Assembly (NCBI RefSeq): GCF_000719955.1
Contig: NZ_JOII01000017.1
Location: 62,001 to 126,000 of the forward strand
Reading direction: 5' to 3'
Source: Streptomyces albidoflavus
Lineage (GTDB): Bacteria > Actinomycetota > Actinomycetes > Streptomycetales > Streptomycetaceae
Length of the DNA: 64,000 nucleotides
The position numbers and the translations under genes were made by a program. The notes under the pieces are model-generated. The model did no database searches and was not told the origin of the DNA. It saw only the letters and a list, made by a program, of their open reading frames with translations. Below, piece by piece: positions 48,804 through 57,522 of the stretch (position 1 is its first letter; the number at the start of each line of letters is the position of its first letter).

Positions 48804-50222
48804 GTGAGGACGGTCAATCCGCAGGATCTCGAACAGCTCGCCAAGCTGCTCGACGGACGCGGCGGACTCCAGGACAAGCTCGACGAGGCGTTCACCCGGG
48901 CCTCCAGCCTGGGCGTCACCAGCAAGCTGACCACCCTGCACCCACTCCGGTCCTGGGCCACCGACACCGCACCTGACCTGCGCAAACGCGCCACTTTCGC
49001 CCGCCTGGAGGACGGCGACCCGGAGGCCGGACTGCGCTGGGCCGGATTCACCGACAAGGAACTGGCCCGACTCCGGAAGGGGGAAGGACTCACCCCCGAC
49101 GAGATCCTTCTCGCCAACTCCGTTGCCGCCAGCGAGGACCCCGACGCGTTCCAGTTCCAGCGCGAACCGAACGAATCCCTCAACAAATGGCTCGACCGCC
49201 TGAAGGTCCACGCCATCGCGCAGCTGCCCGGCCTCGCGCCCCACGAGGCGACTGTCGGCACGCTGTACGACGCGGCCAGCAACGCCCACGCGATCATGAG
49301 CGCCGGGACCAGAGTGGTGATGCAGGGGTCTTCCCTGACCACGGTGCTGGTGGGGAACTCGCTCAAGAATGGCCGGGGGGCTGTCTGGAAGAACCGCGTG
49401 GCCGGCGCCCTCCAGCGAAGCCGCTTCCCCTTCATCCGGCAACGGGGCGTCTCCCTGGCCCGCTGGAGCCCTCCGATCCGCTCCTTGTCAGCGCCGGGCA
49501 CATGGCTGCCGGGGCGACTGGGCGCCATGTTCCAGGGCAACCGCCTCTATCAGACCTTGACCCGTGTGCCGTTCACCGCCGGCTGGCGCGCCGACTTGCT
49601 GGGACGGGGTTACGACCACCTGCGCTCCGCCCCGGCCGTGCGATCCATCGGCGTCAACAGAACGATCAGCCGCCTTGTGGGCAACGACAAGTTCGCCGCC
49701 CGGTTCGGCGGACTCACGCACTCCGGCCAGGAGGTCAAACGAGCCGCCAACGCCAATCTCGCCAGGGTCGGCCAGAGGCTGTTCAACTTCCGCGGCGGCA
49801 TGGCCAACCCTGGCAAGTCGCTGCGCTTCGCCGTGGCCGGAACAGTGAAGACGGCTGGCTTCTTTCGTACGACGAACGTCGTCGGCAACGCACTCTCCAC
49901 CGGCGTCAGCGTCGCCAACGTCGTTTCGCACGGCAATCCGGTCAACGCCTTCAAGGAGAAGGGGGCCGAGTACGTCGCCGACGTCGCCGAGGTGGGCTTC
50001 AACGCCTCCCTCACCGCCGCAACGGTCGCACCGAACCCCGTCACCATCGGCCTTGTCGTCGGAACCGGCCTCATCTACGGCGGGGCGAAAGTCGTGGAGA
50101 ACTGGGACGACATCAAGAAGGGTGCGGGCAAGGCGGTGGACTGGGCGAAGGACACCGGCGGCAAAGTCTTGGACGGGGCCAAGGATTTGGCAAAGAAGGC
50201 CGATCCGAGAAACTGGTTCTGA
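48804..50222 (+). CDS. Family A protein 1, candidate T7SS-exported protein
   Basis: A 472-residue protein from GTG 48804, the position equivalent to the RBS-supported starts of its two paralogues. N-terminal helices (QDLEQLAKLLDGRGG) resemble WXG/LXG targeting regions. Family blocks are PPIRSLSAPGTWLPGRLGAM (223-242) and EYVADVAEVGFNASLTAATV (389-408). The latter opens a hydrophobic stretch to about 427. The end KDLAKKADPRNWF is shared with the third paralogue. No catalytic motif was recognised. A B-family gene follows at 57 bases with a good RBS. Confidence 0.8.
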   Translation: MRTVNPQDLEQLAKLLDGRGGLQDKLDEAFTRASSLGVTSKLTTLHPLRSWATDTAPDLRKRATFARLEDGDPEAGLRWAGFTDKELARLRKGEGLTPDEILLANSVAASEDPDAFQFQREPNESLNKWLDRLKVHAIAQLPGLAPHEATVGTLYDAASNAHAIMSAGTRVVMQGSSLTTVLVGNSLKNGRGAVWKNRVAGALQRSRFPFIRQRGVSLARWSPPIRSLSAPGTWLPGRLGAMFQGNRLYQTLTRVPFTAGWRADLLGRGYDHLRSAPAVRSIGVNRTISRLVGNDKFAARFGGLTHSGQEVKRAANANLARVGQRLFNFRGGMANPGKSLRFAVAGTVKTAGFFRTTNVVGNALSTGVSVANVVSHGNPVNAFKEKGAEYVADVAEVGFNASLTAATVAPNPVTIGLVVGTGLIYGGAKVVENWDDIKKGAGKAVDWAKDTGGKVLDGAKDLAKKADPRNWF

Positions 50223-50278
50223 CAGGCGGCATCGTACGAACCACAGGGCGTCCCCGGCGCTCCGAACAGGAGGCACAC

Positions 50279-51010
50279 ATGGCATTCGGGCGAGGAAGAA
50301 GCGAGCGCGCGCAAAGCGAGGCACCGCCTCCGCCACCGGCGCCCGCGCAGGTGGACTGGCACGACGTCCGTACCTTCGTCCTCGGCATGGTCTGGCGCCC
50401 CCACACCCCCGAGCAGCCCGGCAACAAGTTCGGCGACCGCGCCATCCGCGTCCCCATGGGAACGGAAGAGCATCCTGTCAACGTGCCTTGCGCGTATGCC
50501 GGTTCGGACGAGCAGACCGCCTCCCGCGTCCCCGGCGCCGCCTTCACCCTGTACGAGGACCCGGCCCACGAACGCCTCCTCTGTTCGGTCATGGGGCCGG
50601 TCGAGGAGGGCCGCACCCTCAGCTACGAGGTTCGCGACGCCACCGGCGCCCCCATCGGAACCCTGCGCCGCGTCGCGGGTGGCCGCTTCACCCGTCACAC
50701 CTGGCGCATCGACCAGCAAGGCCACCCCCAGATCACCGGCGCGGGGGAGATCACGAGCGCTCCCACAAAGACGGAGAAGGCGTTCGTGACCGCCGCTCGC
50801 ATGGTCGCCGCCGCCATCCCGGAGGCCGACGGCGTCAAGACCAAGAAGCCCCGCACTCTCTACTGGATGATCGGTGACCAGGAAGTCATGCTCTCCGAAG
50901 CCAGCAAGAAGATGACCATCACCGCCGACTGGCTGGACCGCCGCCTCGCCTTCGCCTTCCCCCTCATCGGCGACGACGACAAGCCCCGCCACGGCGCAGC
51001 CACCAGCTGA
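50279..51010 (+). CDS. Family B protein 1, partner of family A
   Basis: A 243-residue protein from ATG 50279 with AGGAGG five bases upstream. No signal peptide or helix is visible. Paralogous blocks are RHTWRIDQQGHPQITG and ADWLDRRLAFAFPLIGD near the C-terminus. The middle (LSYEVRDATGAPIGTLRRV) resembles the repeating beta strands of tubby/LURP-one-like proteins, a tentative similarity. The location after a family A gene suggests a chaperone or immunity partner. Confidence 0.78.
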   Translation: MAFGRGRSERAQSEAPPPPPAPAQVDWHDVRTFVLGMVWRPHTPEQPGNKFGDRAIRVPMGTEEHPVNVPCAYAGSDEQTASRVPGAAFTLYEDPAHERLLCSVMGPVEEGRTLSYEVRDATGAPIGTLRRVAGGRFTRHTWRIDQQGHPQITGAGEITSAPTKTEKAFVTAARMVAAAIPEADGVKTKKPRTLYWMIGDQEVMLSEASKKMTITADWLDRRLAFAFPLIGDDDKPRHGAATS

Positions 51011-51026
51011 CAGTCCGAAAGCCCCC

Positions 51027-51716
51027 ATGTCCCTCCTCCGCCGCGAGAAGCGCCCCCCGGTCGAACCCGCCGACTGGCGCGATGTCACCACCTTCACCAT
51101 CGGGTCCACGGAACGCCCGCCCACCAAGGGCTACCGCCGCCCCGTCGACGGCCCCACGGCCATCCGCGTCACCGACGAGGACGCCTACGGCCCCATACTC
51201 CGCCCCTGCGCCTACCTCGGCTTCCCCCAGGACAACACCGGCGGACCCGACATCGCCCACACCCTCTTCACCGACCCCCTCCACGCCCACCTGCTCTGCT
51301 CGGTCTCCCACCGCCACGAGAAGGACGGCATCGGCCACCACGTAGTCCGCACCGCCGAAGGCACCCGCATCGGCGTCATCCAGCGCCTCCCCCGCAAGGG
51401 CCTGCGCCGGCACACGTGGCGCATCGAGCAGCCTGGGCGGCCAGTCGTCGTGGGCCGCAGTCGCTGGGCTACCTACAGTCCGCGCCAGTTCGCCGGCGAA
51501 GCCGGAATCAGTCTCGCGAACGTGGCACTCGACAGCGTGCTGCCCGGCGAGGGGAAAGACACTGCGGCGCCCCGGCGCCTCACCTGGACCGCTGACGACG
51601 AACTGGTCATGGAGACCCAAGACCGCCATCCGACTCACCTTCACGCCGACTGGCTCGACCGGCGCCTGGCTTTCGCGTTCGCGCTGATCGGAGACAAGGA
51701 CCCGATCGCCCTCTGA
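51027..51716 (+). CDS. Family B protein 2
   Basis: A 229-residue paralogue of the 50279 protein, 16 bases downstream of it. The shared blocks RRHTWRIEQPGRPVVVG and ADWLDRRLAFAFALIGD are present, and PCAYLGFPQD and HLLCSVSH align with PCAYAGSDEQ and RLLCSVMG. It lacks the N-terminal Pro-rich linker of the first copy. It precedes family A protein 2 by 60 bases and could serve it. Confidence 0.77.
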   Translation: MSLLRREKRPPVEPADWRDVTTFTIGSTERPPTKGYRRPVDGPTAIRVTDEDAYGPILRPCAYLGFPQDNTGGPDIAHTLFTDPLHAHLLCSVSHRHEKDGIGHHVVRTAEGTRIGVIQRLPRKGLRRHTWRIEQPGRPVVVGRSRWATYSPRQFAGEAGISLANVALDSVLPGEGKDTAAPRRLTWTADDELVMETQDRHPTHLHADWLDRRLAFAFALIGDKDPIAL

Positions 51717-51776
51717 GCGGTAGCGAACGCTCACGCGAGCGCCCTTGGCCGCACAGTCTCAGAACGGAGGAATCGA

Positions 51777-53189
51777 GTGCGGACGGTAAATCCCCAAGAT
51801 CTGGAACAGCTCGCCAAACTCCTCGACGGACGCGGCGGGCTTCAAGAGAGACTCGACGAGGCATTCACACGAGCCTCCAATCTAGGCGTTTCCGGCCAAC
51901 TGGCCACCCTGCGTCCCTTGCGATCTTGGGTCTCCGACACAGCGCCGGACCTCCGCAACCGTGCGATCACCGCTCGTCTGGAAGATGGCGATCCGGAGGC
52001 CGGCTTGCGTTGGGCGGGCTTCAGCGACCGCGAGCTGAAGGCGTACGGCGGGGCAGCACTGAGGGCCGAGACCATCGTGCTGGCCAACTCCGTTGCTGCG
52101 AGCGGTGATCCGGGTGCGGAAGCGTTCCGTAGGCGGGACCGGGAGAGTATCGACGACTGGCTCAACCGATTGGCCGGCCATGCTCTCGCCGACCTCACGG
52201 GGCTGGAGGCCCACGAGGCCACAGTCACCAAGTTCGTGGAGCTGGCTCGCGACGGAGCCTCGGTGCTCAGCGTAGGAGGCAGGACCTTGCTGATCGGCTC
52301 CAGTCTGGCCGTCGCGCAGGGGACCAACGCCTTCGGGAGCCACCTCTCTCGCATTGCCGACGGTCTCAAGGCGAGAGATTCTCCTCTCGCGAAGCAGATA
52401 GGAAGGGTGGTAGGGCGGATCAAGGTAAGTCCTCGCGCCCTGTCGGCACCCGGTAGCTGGCTCCCCTCTCGTCTTGGGGCCCTCTTCCAGGGCAACACCC
52501 TCTACCGCAACCTCAGTGCGGTACCCGTACTCAGCAGGATGAACGATCTCGCTCTGGGGCACGGGTATGACGGGGCCAGACAGGTCGTCGGCAGGCTCAG
52601 TCCTCGGACCAACAGATGGCTGACAGCTGTCCTCGGTGACGACACACTGACGAGAAGCCTGAATCTGACCAACCGTTCCGGGGCCGAGATCACGCGCGGC
52701 GCCCAGGCAGGGCTCAGGAAAGCAGGCTTCGCCCTCTACCGGGAAGCCCGCAGGAACTCCGGCCGCTTCGCCTCCACGAAGGCGGCCCTGGCTGGTACAG
52801 CCAAGGTCACCGGATTCCTCCGAGCCGGCAACATCCTGTTGAGCGCCGGGCAGACCGTGTACGGCCTCAACAACCTGCGGCTCCAGGGCAACCCGGTCGA
52901 TGCGTTCCAACGCAAGGGCGCCGGATACGTGGCCGACGTCGCCGAGGTGGGCTTCAACGCCTCCATGACCGCCGCCACCATCGCTCCGAACCCGATCACT
53001 TTCGGCGCGGTGGCCGTCACCGGCACTGTGTACGTCACGGCCAAGGTGGTCGAGCACTGGGACGACGTGAAGGGCGGCGCCCAGAAGGCAGGGCGTTGGC
53101 TGGGCGCCAAGGCCGGGGCGGCCGGGAGAGACATGGTGGAGGGAGCGAAGAACCTGGCCAAGAAGGCCAATCCGGCCAACTGGTTCTGA
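51777..53189 (+). CDS. Family A protein 2
   Basis: A 470-residue paralogue of family A, starting at GTG 51777 with GGAGG six bases upstream. N- and C-terminal thirds are conserved (RTVNPQDLEQLAKLLDGRGG and YVADVAEVGFNASMTAATI), and the end is AKKANPANWF. The centre (about residues 110-300) is divergent. Bases 52367-52440 carry a run of codons rare in Streptomyces (AGA, TCT, CCT, ATA, AGG, GTA, AGT), unlike the flanking genes, suggesting the centre was replaced by recombination. Confidence 0.79.
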   Translation: MRTVNPQDLEQLAKLLDGRGGLQERLDEAFTRASNLGVSGQLATLRPLRSWVSDTAPDLRNRAITARLEDGDPEAGLRWAGFSDRELKAYGGAALRAETIVLANSVAASGDPGAEAFRRRDRESIDDWLNRLAGHALADLTGLEAHEATVTKFVELARDGASVLSVGGRTLLIGSSLAVAQGTNAFGSHLSRIADGLKARDSPLAKQIGRVVGRIKVSPRALSAPGSWLPSRLGALFQGNTLYRNLSAVPVLSRMNDLALGHGYDGARQVVGRLSPRTNRWLTAVLGDDTLTRSLNLTNRSGAEITRGAQAGLRKAGFALYREARRNSGRFASTKAALAGTAKVTGFLRAGNILLSAGQTVYGLNNLRLQGNPVDAFQRKGAGYVADVAEVGFNASMTAATIAPNPITFGAVAVTGTVYVTAKVVEHWDDVKGGAQKAGRWLGAKAGAAGRDMVEGAKNLAKKANPANWF

Positions 53190-53347
53190 CTGTTCCCTAT
53201 GCCGGCGAATCCCCCCAACCGCTCTCACCCCCCGCCACCGCCCCTACTACACACCTGTCGTCGCCCAGTACCGTGTTCGTACTGAGCTTCGTGGCGAGCG
53301 GCGGCGTACCGGCTCGCACGGATGAGGCAGCGAACGGGGGATACAGC

Positions 53348-54763
53348 GTGAGGACGGTCAATCCGCAGGATCTGGAGCAGCTCGCGAAGCTGCTGGACGG
53401 GCGTGGGGGGCTTTCGGACAAGTTGGACGAGGCGTTCACCCGGGCCTCGAACCTGGGGGTCACCGGCAAGCTGACCACCCTGCGCCCGCTGCGCTCCTGG
53501 GTCTCCGACACCGCGCCCGATCTGCGGAAACGCGCCACTTTCGCGCGGTTGGAGGACGGTGATCCCGAAGCGGGGCTGCGGTGGGCGGGGTTCACCGACA
53601 AGGACCTGGCGAAGTACAAGGGCGAGGGGCTCACCCCTGACGCCCTGCTGCTCGCCAACTCGGTGGCCGCGAGCGACGACCCGAACGCGGAATCGTTCAA
53701 GCGCCAGGAGAACGAGTCCCTGAAGGACTGGGTGACCCGCCTCCAGGCCAACGCCCTCTCCAGGATTCCGGGGCTCGGTCCGCACGAGCAGACCATCGAG
53801 CGCATGATCAAGGCGGTGGGCGACTACGGCTCCATCGTCGCGGCCGGCACCGTCTTCACCGTGCAGGGCGCCTCCCTGACCAAGGTGCTGGTCGGCAACT
53901 CCCTGAAGCAGGGCGCCCTGCGTACGTGGAAGACGCGGCTGGGCGTCACCATGCGTGCCAGCAACCTCGGCTGGGTCCGGTCCGCCGGCAACTGGCTGGT
54001 CGGGGTGCGCCCGCCGATCCGCTCCCTGTCGGCGCCGGGCGCCTGGCTGCCGGGGCGGCTGGGCGCGCTGTTCCAGCAGAGTTCCCTGTACCAGAACCTC
54101 AGCCGCGTCCCGCTGACCAGCGGTGTGCGTGCGACGTGGCTGGGCACGGGCTACGACGCCCTGCGCCGCTCGTCCCTGGCGCGGAACCTGCGCGTGAACC
54201 CCGCCATCAACTTCCTGGTCGGCCACGACGGCCTCGCCGCACGGTACGGCGGCGTGACCCACTCCGGGCAGGCCGTGACACGCTCCGCGCAGGCCAGCCT
54301 CACCACCGTCGGCCGGAACCTCTTCACCGCCCGGGGCGGCATGGCCAACCCCGGCTCCTCGCTCCGGTTCGCGGCGGCCGGTACCGCGAAGGCGGCGGGG
54401 TTCCTGCGCGGCGCGGGCGTCGTCGGTGGCGTGGTCTCCACCGGCGTCAGCGCGGCCAACGTCATCTCGCAGGGCAACCCGGTCGACGCCTTCAAGCGCA
54501 ACGGCGCCGGGTACGTCGCCGATGTCGCCGAGGTCGGCTTCAACGCCTCCCTCACCGCCGCCATGGTCGCCCCCAACCCGATCACCATCGGCGCCGCCGT
54601 GGTCACGGGCGCCATCTACGGCGGCGCCAAGATCGTCGAGAACTGGGACGACATCAAAAAGGGTGCGGGCAAGGCCGTCGACTGGGCCAAGGACAAGGGC
54701 GGCAAACTCGTCGACGGGGCCAAGGACCTGGCCAAGAAGGCCGACCCGAGAAACTGGTTCTGA
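53348..54763 (+). CDS. Family A protein 3
   Basis: A 471-residue paralogue of the 48804 protein, GTG at 53348 preceded by a G-rich site. It is closest to copy 1: PPIRSLSAPGAWLPGRLGAL, NWDDIKKGAGKAVDWAKD and the end AKKADPRNWF. The gap of 158 bases after family A protein 2 contains no gene. It is followed by a B gene at 29 bases. The function is unknown; secretion through the WXG100/EccC system of this region is an inference. Confidence 0.8.
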   Translation: MRTVNPQDLEQLAKLLDGRGGLSDKLDEAFTRASNLGVTGKLTTLRPLRSWVSDTAPDLRKRATFARLEDGDPEAGLRWAGFTDKDLAKYKGEGLTPDALLLANSVAASDDPNAESFKRQENESLKDWVTRLQANALSRIPGLGPHEQTIERMIKAVGDYGSIVAAGTVFTVQGASLTKVLVGNSLKQGALRTWKTRLGVTMRASNLGWVRSAGNWLVGVRPPIRSLSAPGAWLPGRLGALFQQSSLYQNLSRVPLTSGVRATWLGTGYDALRRSSLARNLRVNPAINFLVGHDGLAARYGGVTHSGQAVTRSAQASLTTVGRNLFTARGGMANPGSSLRFAAAGTAKAAGFLRGAGVVGGVVSTGVSAANVISQGNPVDAFKRNGAGYVADVAEVGFNASLTAAMVAPNPITIGAAVVTGAIYGGAKIVENWDDIKKGAGKAVDWAKDKGGKLVDGAKDLAKKADPRNWF

Positions 54764-54792
54764 CCCGTTCCGGTACGCACGGAGGACGACGC

Positions 54793-55515
54793 ATGACACG
54801 TGGTGGCACGAACAGCCCGAACCCGGACCCCCCGGTGGAGCAGGTCGGCTGGGCCGACGCCGACCGGTTCGTGGTGGGCTGGGTGGAGCGGCCGCGCGGC
54901 AACAGGCGCCCGCAGGCCGTCCTGGGCGCGCACGCCGTCCGCGTACTCCGCGGTCCCCTCGCCCAGCGCGTCCACGCCCCCTGCGCGTACGTGGGCGAGA
55001 GCGAGGACGCCCGACGGGCCGCCCCCGGCGCCGCCTTCGCCCTCTTCGAGGACCCGGGCCTCCAGCACCTCCTGTGCACGGTCATGGCCCCGGACACCGA
55101 CGGCCGCGACCTGCTGTACGCGGTCCGGGACGCGTCCGGCGAACTGGTCGGCACGGTACGCCGGGTGGCCGGCGGCCCGCTCAGCCCGCACACCTGGCGG
55201 ATCGACCAGCCCGGCCACCCCGAGGTCACCGGCACCGGCAAGCTCGGCAGCCTGAAGAGCCCGGGCAAGAAGCTGGGCGCCTCGACGGGCCTCGCCGTCG
55301 ACCTGGTCACCCGCGCCCTCACCGCCCAGGACGGCGCCAAGAAGCAGAAGAAGCCCCGCACGCTGCACTGGTACGCGGGCGAGGAGAAGGTGATGGAGTC
55401 CGAGGGCAGTGACACGGTCTCCGTCCGCACCGACTGGCTCGACCGCCGCCTCGCCTTCGCCTTCGCCCTGATCGGGGACGGACCGAAGCCCGCGAAGGGG
55501 GCCGCGGGAAGCTGA
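54793..55515 (+). CDS. Family B protein 3
   Basis: A 240-residue paralogue of the B proteins, with GGAGG seven bases before ATG 54793. Family blocks are PHTWRIDQPGHPEVTG and TDWLDRRLAFAFALIGD. It aligns in length and order with the 50279 protein, including PCAYVGESED and KKPRTLHWYAGEE. It ends the array and is followed by a hairpin terminator. Confidence 0.79.
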   Translation: MTRGGTNSPNPDPPVEQVGWADADRFVVGWVERPRGNRRPQAVLGAHAVRVLRGPLAQRVHAPCAYVGESEDARRAAPGAAFALFEDPGLQHLLCTVMAPDTDGRDLLYAVRDASGELVGTVRRVAGGPLSPHTWRIDQPGHPEVTGTGKLGSLKSPGKKLGASTGLAVDLVTRALTAQDGAKKQKKPRTLHWYAGEEKVMESEGSDTVSVRTDWLDRRLAFAFALIGDGPKPAKGAAGS

Positions 55516-55520
55516 GCCGT

Positions 55521-55563
55521 GGCGCCCGGCCCCGGCACCGGTGCTGCCGGGGCCGGGTGCGCC
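55521..55563. terminator. Hairpin terminator between convergent genes
   Basis: CCCGGCCCCGGCA (55525-55537) pairs with TGCCGGGGCCGGG (55545-55557), a perfect 13-bp stem with a 7-nt loop. GGCGC and GCGCC extend it after a bulge. It lies five bases after the B3 stop and five bases before the convergent broken gene. Confidence 0.82.
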
Positions 55564-55567
55564 CGGT

Positions 55568-55932
55568 CTACTCCGCCATGATCCGCGCCCGTGCCCGCAA
55601 CAGCCGCCGTCGGCGCACCATCACGAACCAGGGCAGCACCACGAAGGGGAACCCGCACACCGCCACCACCAGCAGGGGCGTCGTCACGAGCGGCGGGTCC
55701 GCCACCCACCTGGAGGTGAGCACGCGGCTGGGGTCCTGGGGAGCGAAGGTCACCCACCGCGGCCAGCCCGAAGGCGGAGATCCCGATGATCTGCCGGCGT
55801 CGCGGCACGGCGGGCACGGTGGCCAGAGCCTTCCGCCGGGCCCACTCCCGCTCCAAGGCCAAGGTGCGCGCGGACTTCGGCGGCGGCGTCCAGTCAGCCC
55901 GCGCTTCGCTTCCGCTTTCCCTTCTGCGTCAC
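55568..55932 (-). pseudogene. Small membrane-protein gene broken by two apparent frameshifts
   Basis: From GTG 55932, 13 bases after the upstream gene's stop, the frame reads a basic start (MTQKGKRKRSAG) and hits TGA. A different frame carries DWTPPPKSARTLALEREWARRK and RQIIGISAFGLAAVG. A third frame then carries RVLTSRWVADPPLVTTPLL and a membrane helix (VVAVCGFPFVVLPWFVMV) to the end (RARARIMAE). Each piece looks protein-like in composition, and joining them gives one ~120-residue two-helix protein. Both shifts go in the same direction, near 55895 and 55755. It could be real decay or sequencing indels. Confidence 0.55.
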
Positions 55933-55944
55933 AAGGCGCGCCCC

Positions 55945-56586
55945 TCAGCCGAACTTCCGCGCCCGTCCCCACAGGAACATCAGCTCCATCGCCACGAACA
56001 GCCCGCCGGTGACCGCCCATGTCGTGGTGGAGGCCGACTCCACGTCGTCCGCCATCCGGGGGAACTGCCAGCCGGTCGGGTCGACCACGACGACGGCCGG
56101 GTCGCCGGCCTTGATGTCGTCGGTGCAGGCCGACAGGCCGCCGGTCTCGACCCGGCCGATCTCGCCGGTGTCGCGGTCCTCCCAGACCAGCTTGCAGGTG
56201 CGCGCCCGGTCGTACCGGGGGCTCATCTCGCCGAAGCCGGCGACGACGGCAGGGGTGCGCACGCCCTGCCGGTCCAGGAACGTTTCCGCCATCGCCGGTC
56301 CCACGAAGAGCATGAAGGCGAGGCCGAAGATGGCGACGAAGGTGCCGGGGCCCGCTCCCGCGTAGGCCCAGGCGACGAGGAGGGCCACCATGGCCACGAT
56401 GACGCCGAGCAGGAGCAGCAGCGTGCTGTCGCTCTGCGCCAGCCACCCCGACCCCAGCAGCACCGGAGGCAGGAGGAGTGCCACCACCAGCGTCGCCCGC
56501 CACGGCCTGCGCGGTTTCCCCGGCTTCTGCGGGGTGGCCTGGTACGCGACGTCGGGGCCCAGGAAGTCGGGCTGGGGGGAACTCAT
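55945..56586 (-). CDS. Hypothetical membrane protein
   Basis: A 213-residue protein from ATG 56586. Helices are at about 30-52 (TLVVALLLPPVLLGSGWLA), 55-73 and 78-98, plus one near the C-terminus (AVTGGLFVAMELMFLWG). A soluble part of about 85 residues with two Cys (RTCKLVWEDRD and LSACTDDI) lies between the third and last helices and is probably outside the cell. No known family recognised. It stands upstream of the broken small membrane gene in the same direction. Confidence 0.75.
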   Translation of the reverse strand: MSSPQPDFLGPDVAYQATPQKPGKPRRPWRATLVVALLLPPVLLGSGWLAQSDSTLLLLLGVIVAMVALLVAWAYAGAGPGTFVAIFGLAFMLFVGPAMAETFLDRQGVRTPAVVAGFGEMSPRYDRARTCKLVWEDRDTGEIGRVETGGLSACTDDIKAGDPAVVVVDPTGWQFPRMADDVESASTTTWAVTGGLFVAMELMFLWGRARKFG

Positions 56587-56629
56587 ACGTCCTGCCTGCG
56601 GTGGTGGGGGGGAGGGGGCGAAGTACGGG

Positions 56630-57484
56630 TCAGGTGTTCGGCGTACCCGCCATGTCCACGTGCAGGTCCTCCTTGTCCGGGAGGAGGTCGGTGACCTTGT
56701 CCCAGATCTCGCCGACGTCCGAGGCGACGAGGACCAGCGGCGAGTCCGGGCCCACGGCGCCCGGCAGGATCGGCTCGGCGGGCTGTTCGCGGATCCAGTA
56801 GCCGAGGGGGCCCGCGTCCCAGACGGCGAGGGCGCGGACCATGGCGGTGCGCTCGCCCTCGTGGTCGCCGTCCCAGACGGTGGTGATCCGCCAGTGGGAG
56901 TTGAGGGAGGCGACCAGTTCGACGAAGAGCTCCAGGACGTCGCCGGTGAGGCTGCTGTCCGCCTCCTGCACGGCCGCGCGGGTGGCGGCGAGCAGGGCGG
57001 CCTCGTCCTCGCTCGGCTCGGCGAGCGCGGTGAAGGCGGCGTCGAGCGTGGCCATGGTCGTCTCCAGGCGGGAGACGGGCCGCTCGGGCGCGGCCACCCG
57101 GTCCTTGCGGAGGTTGACCTTGCGGGCCAGCTCCCACACCAGGAAGGTCGGCTCCACCGGGGTGTACTCGGACTCCTCCTCGCCGGGCCAGCCGTCGTGC
57201 GAGTAGACCGCTTCCTGGCCGATGACGACGCCGTGGTTGACCGGACCGTGCTCGCCGGTGACCTCCACCTGCACCATCACCATGGGCTCGGCGAGGGCGC
57301 TCAGCAGCGGGGCGAGGACCTGCGAGAGTTCACCCTCGGCTCCGACCAGGGCCGCCGCCTGGAGCTCGAGCAGCGAGTCCCACAGCTCGTCGGGCGGGTT
57401 CTGGCCGTCGACCAGGTGGGCGAGGACTGCTATGTGGCGGTCTGCGAGGCGCAGGCGCGCCCGCGAGCTGTCGTACGAGGGCAC
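56630..57484 (-). CDS. Hypothetical protein, possibly EspG-like T7SS chaperone
   Basis: A 284-residue soluble protein from GTG 57484 (GGAGG eleven bases upstream). No signal or membrane helix. The lengths and alternating strands and helices (PMVMVQVEVTGEHGPVNHGVVI, TFLVWELARKVNLR) and its place directly after a WXG100 gene are compatible with EspG-type chaperones that escort T7SS substrates. This similarity is tentative and no conserved motif was confirmed. The start is 38 bases after the WXG100 gene in the same direction, so they are probably one transcript. Confidence 0.72.
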   Translation of the reverse strand: MPSYDSSRARLRLADRHIAVLAHLVDGQNPPDELWDSLLELQAAALVGAEGELSQVLAPLLSALAEPMVMVQVEVTGEHGPVNHGVVIGQEAVYSHDGWPGEEESEYTPVEPTFLVWELARKVNLRKDRVAAPERPVSRLETTMATLDAAFTALAEPSEDEAALLAATRAAVQEADSSLTGDVLELFVELVASLNSHWRITTVWDGDHEGERTAMVRALAVWDAGPLGYWIREQPAEPILPGAVGPDSPLVLVASDVGEIWDKVTDLLPDKEDLHVDMAGTPNT

Positions 57485-57522
57485 TGGTCTCGGTTCCTCC
57501 CGTGAGTCCGCGGCGACGCGGT

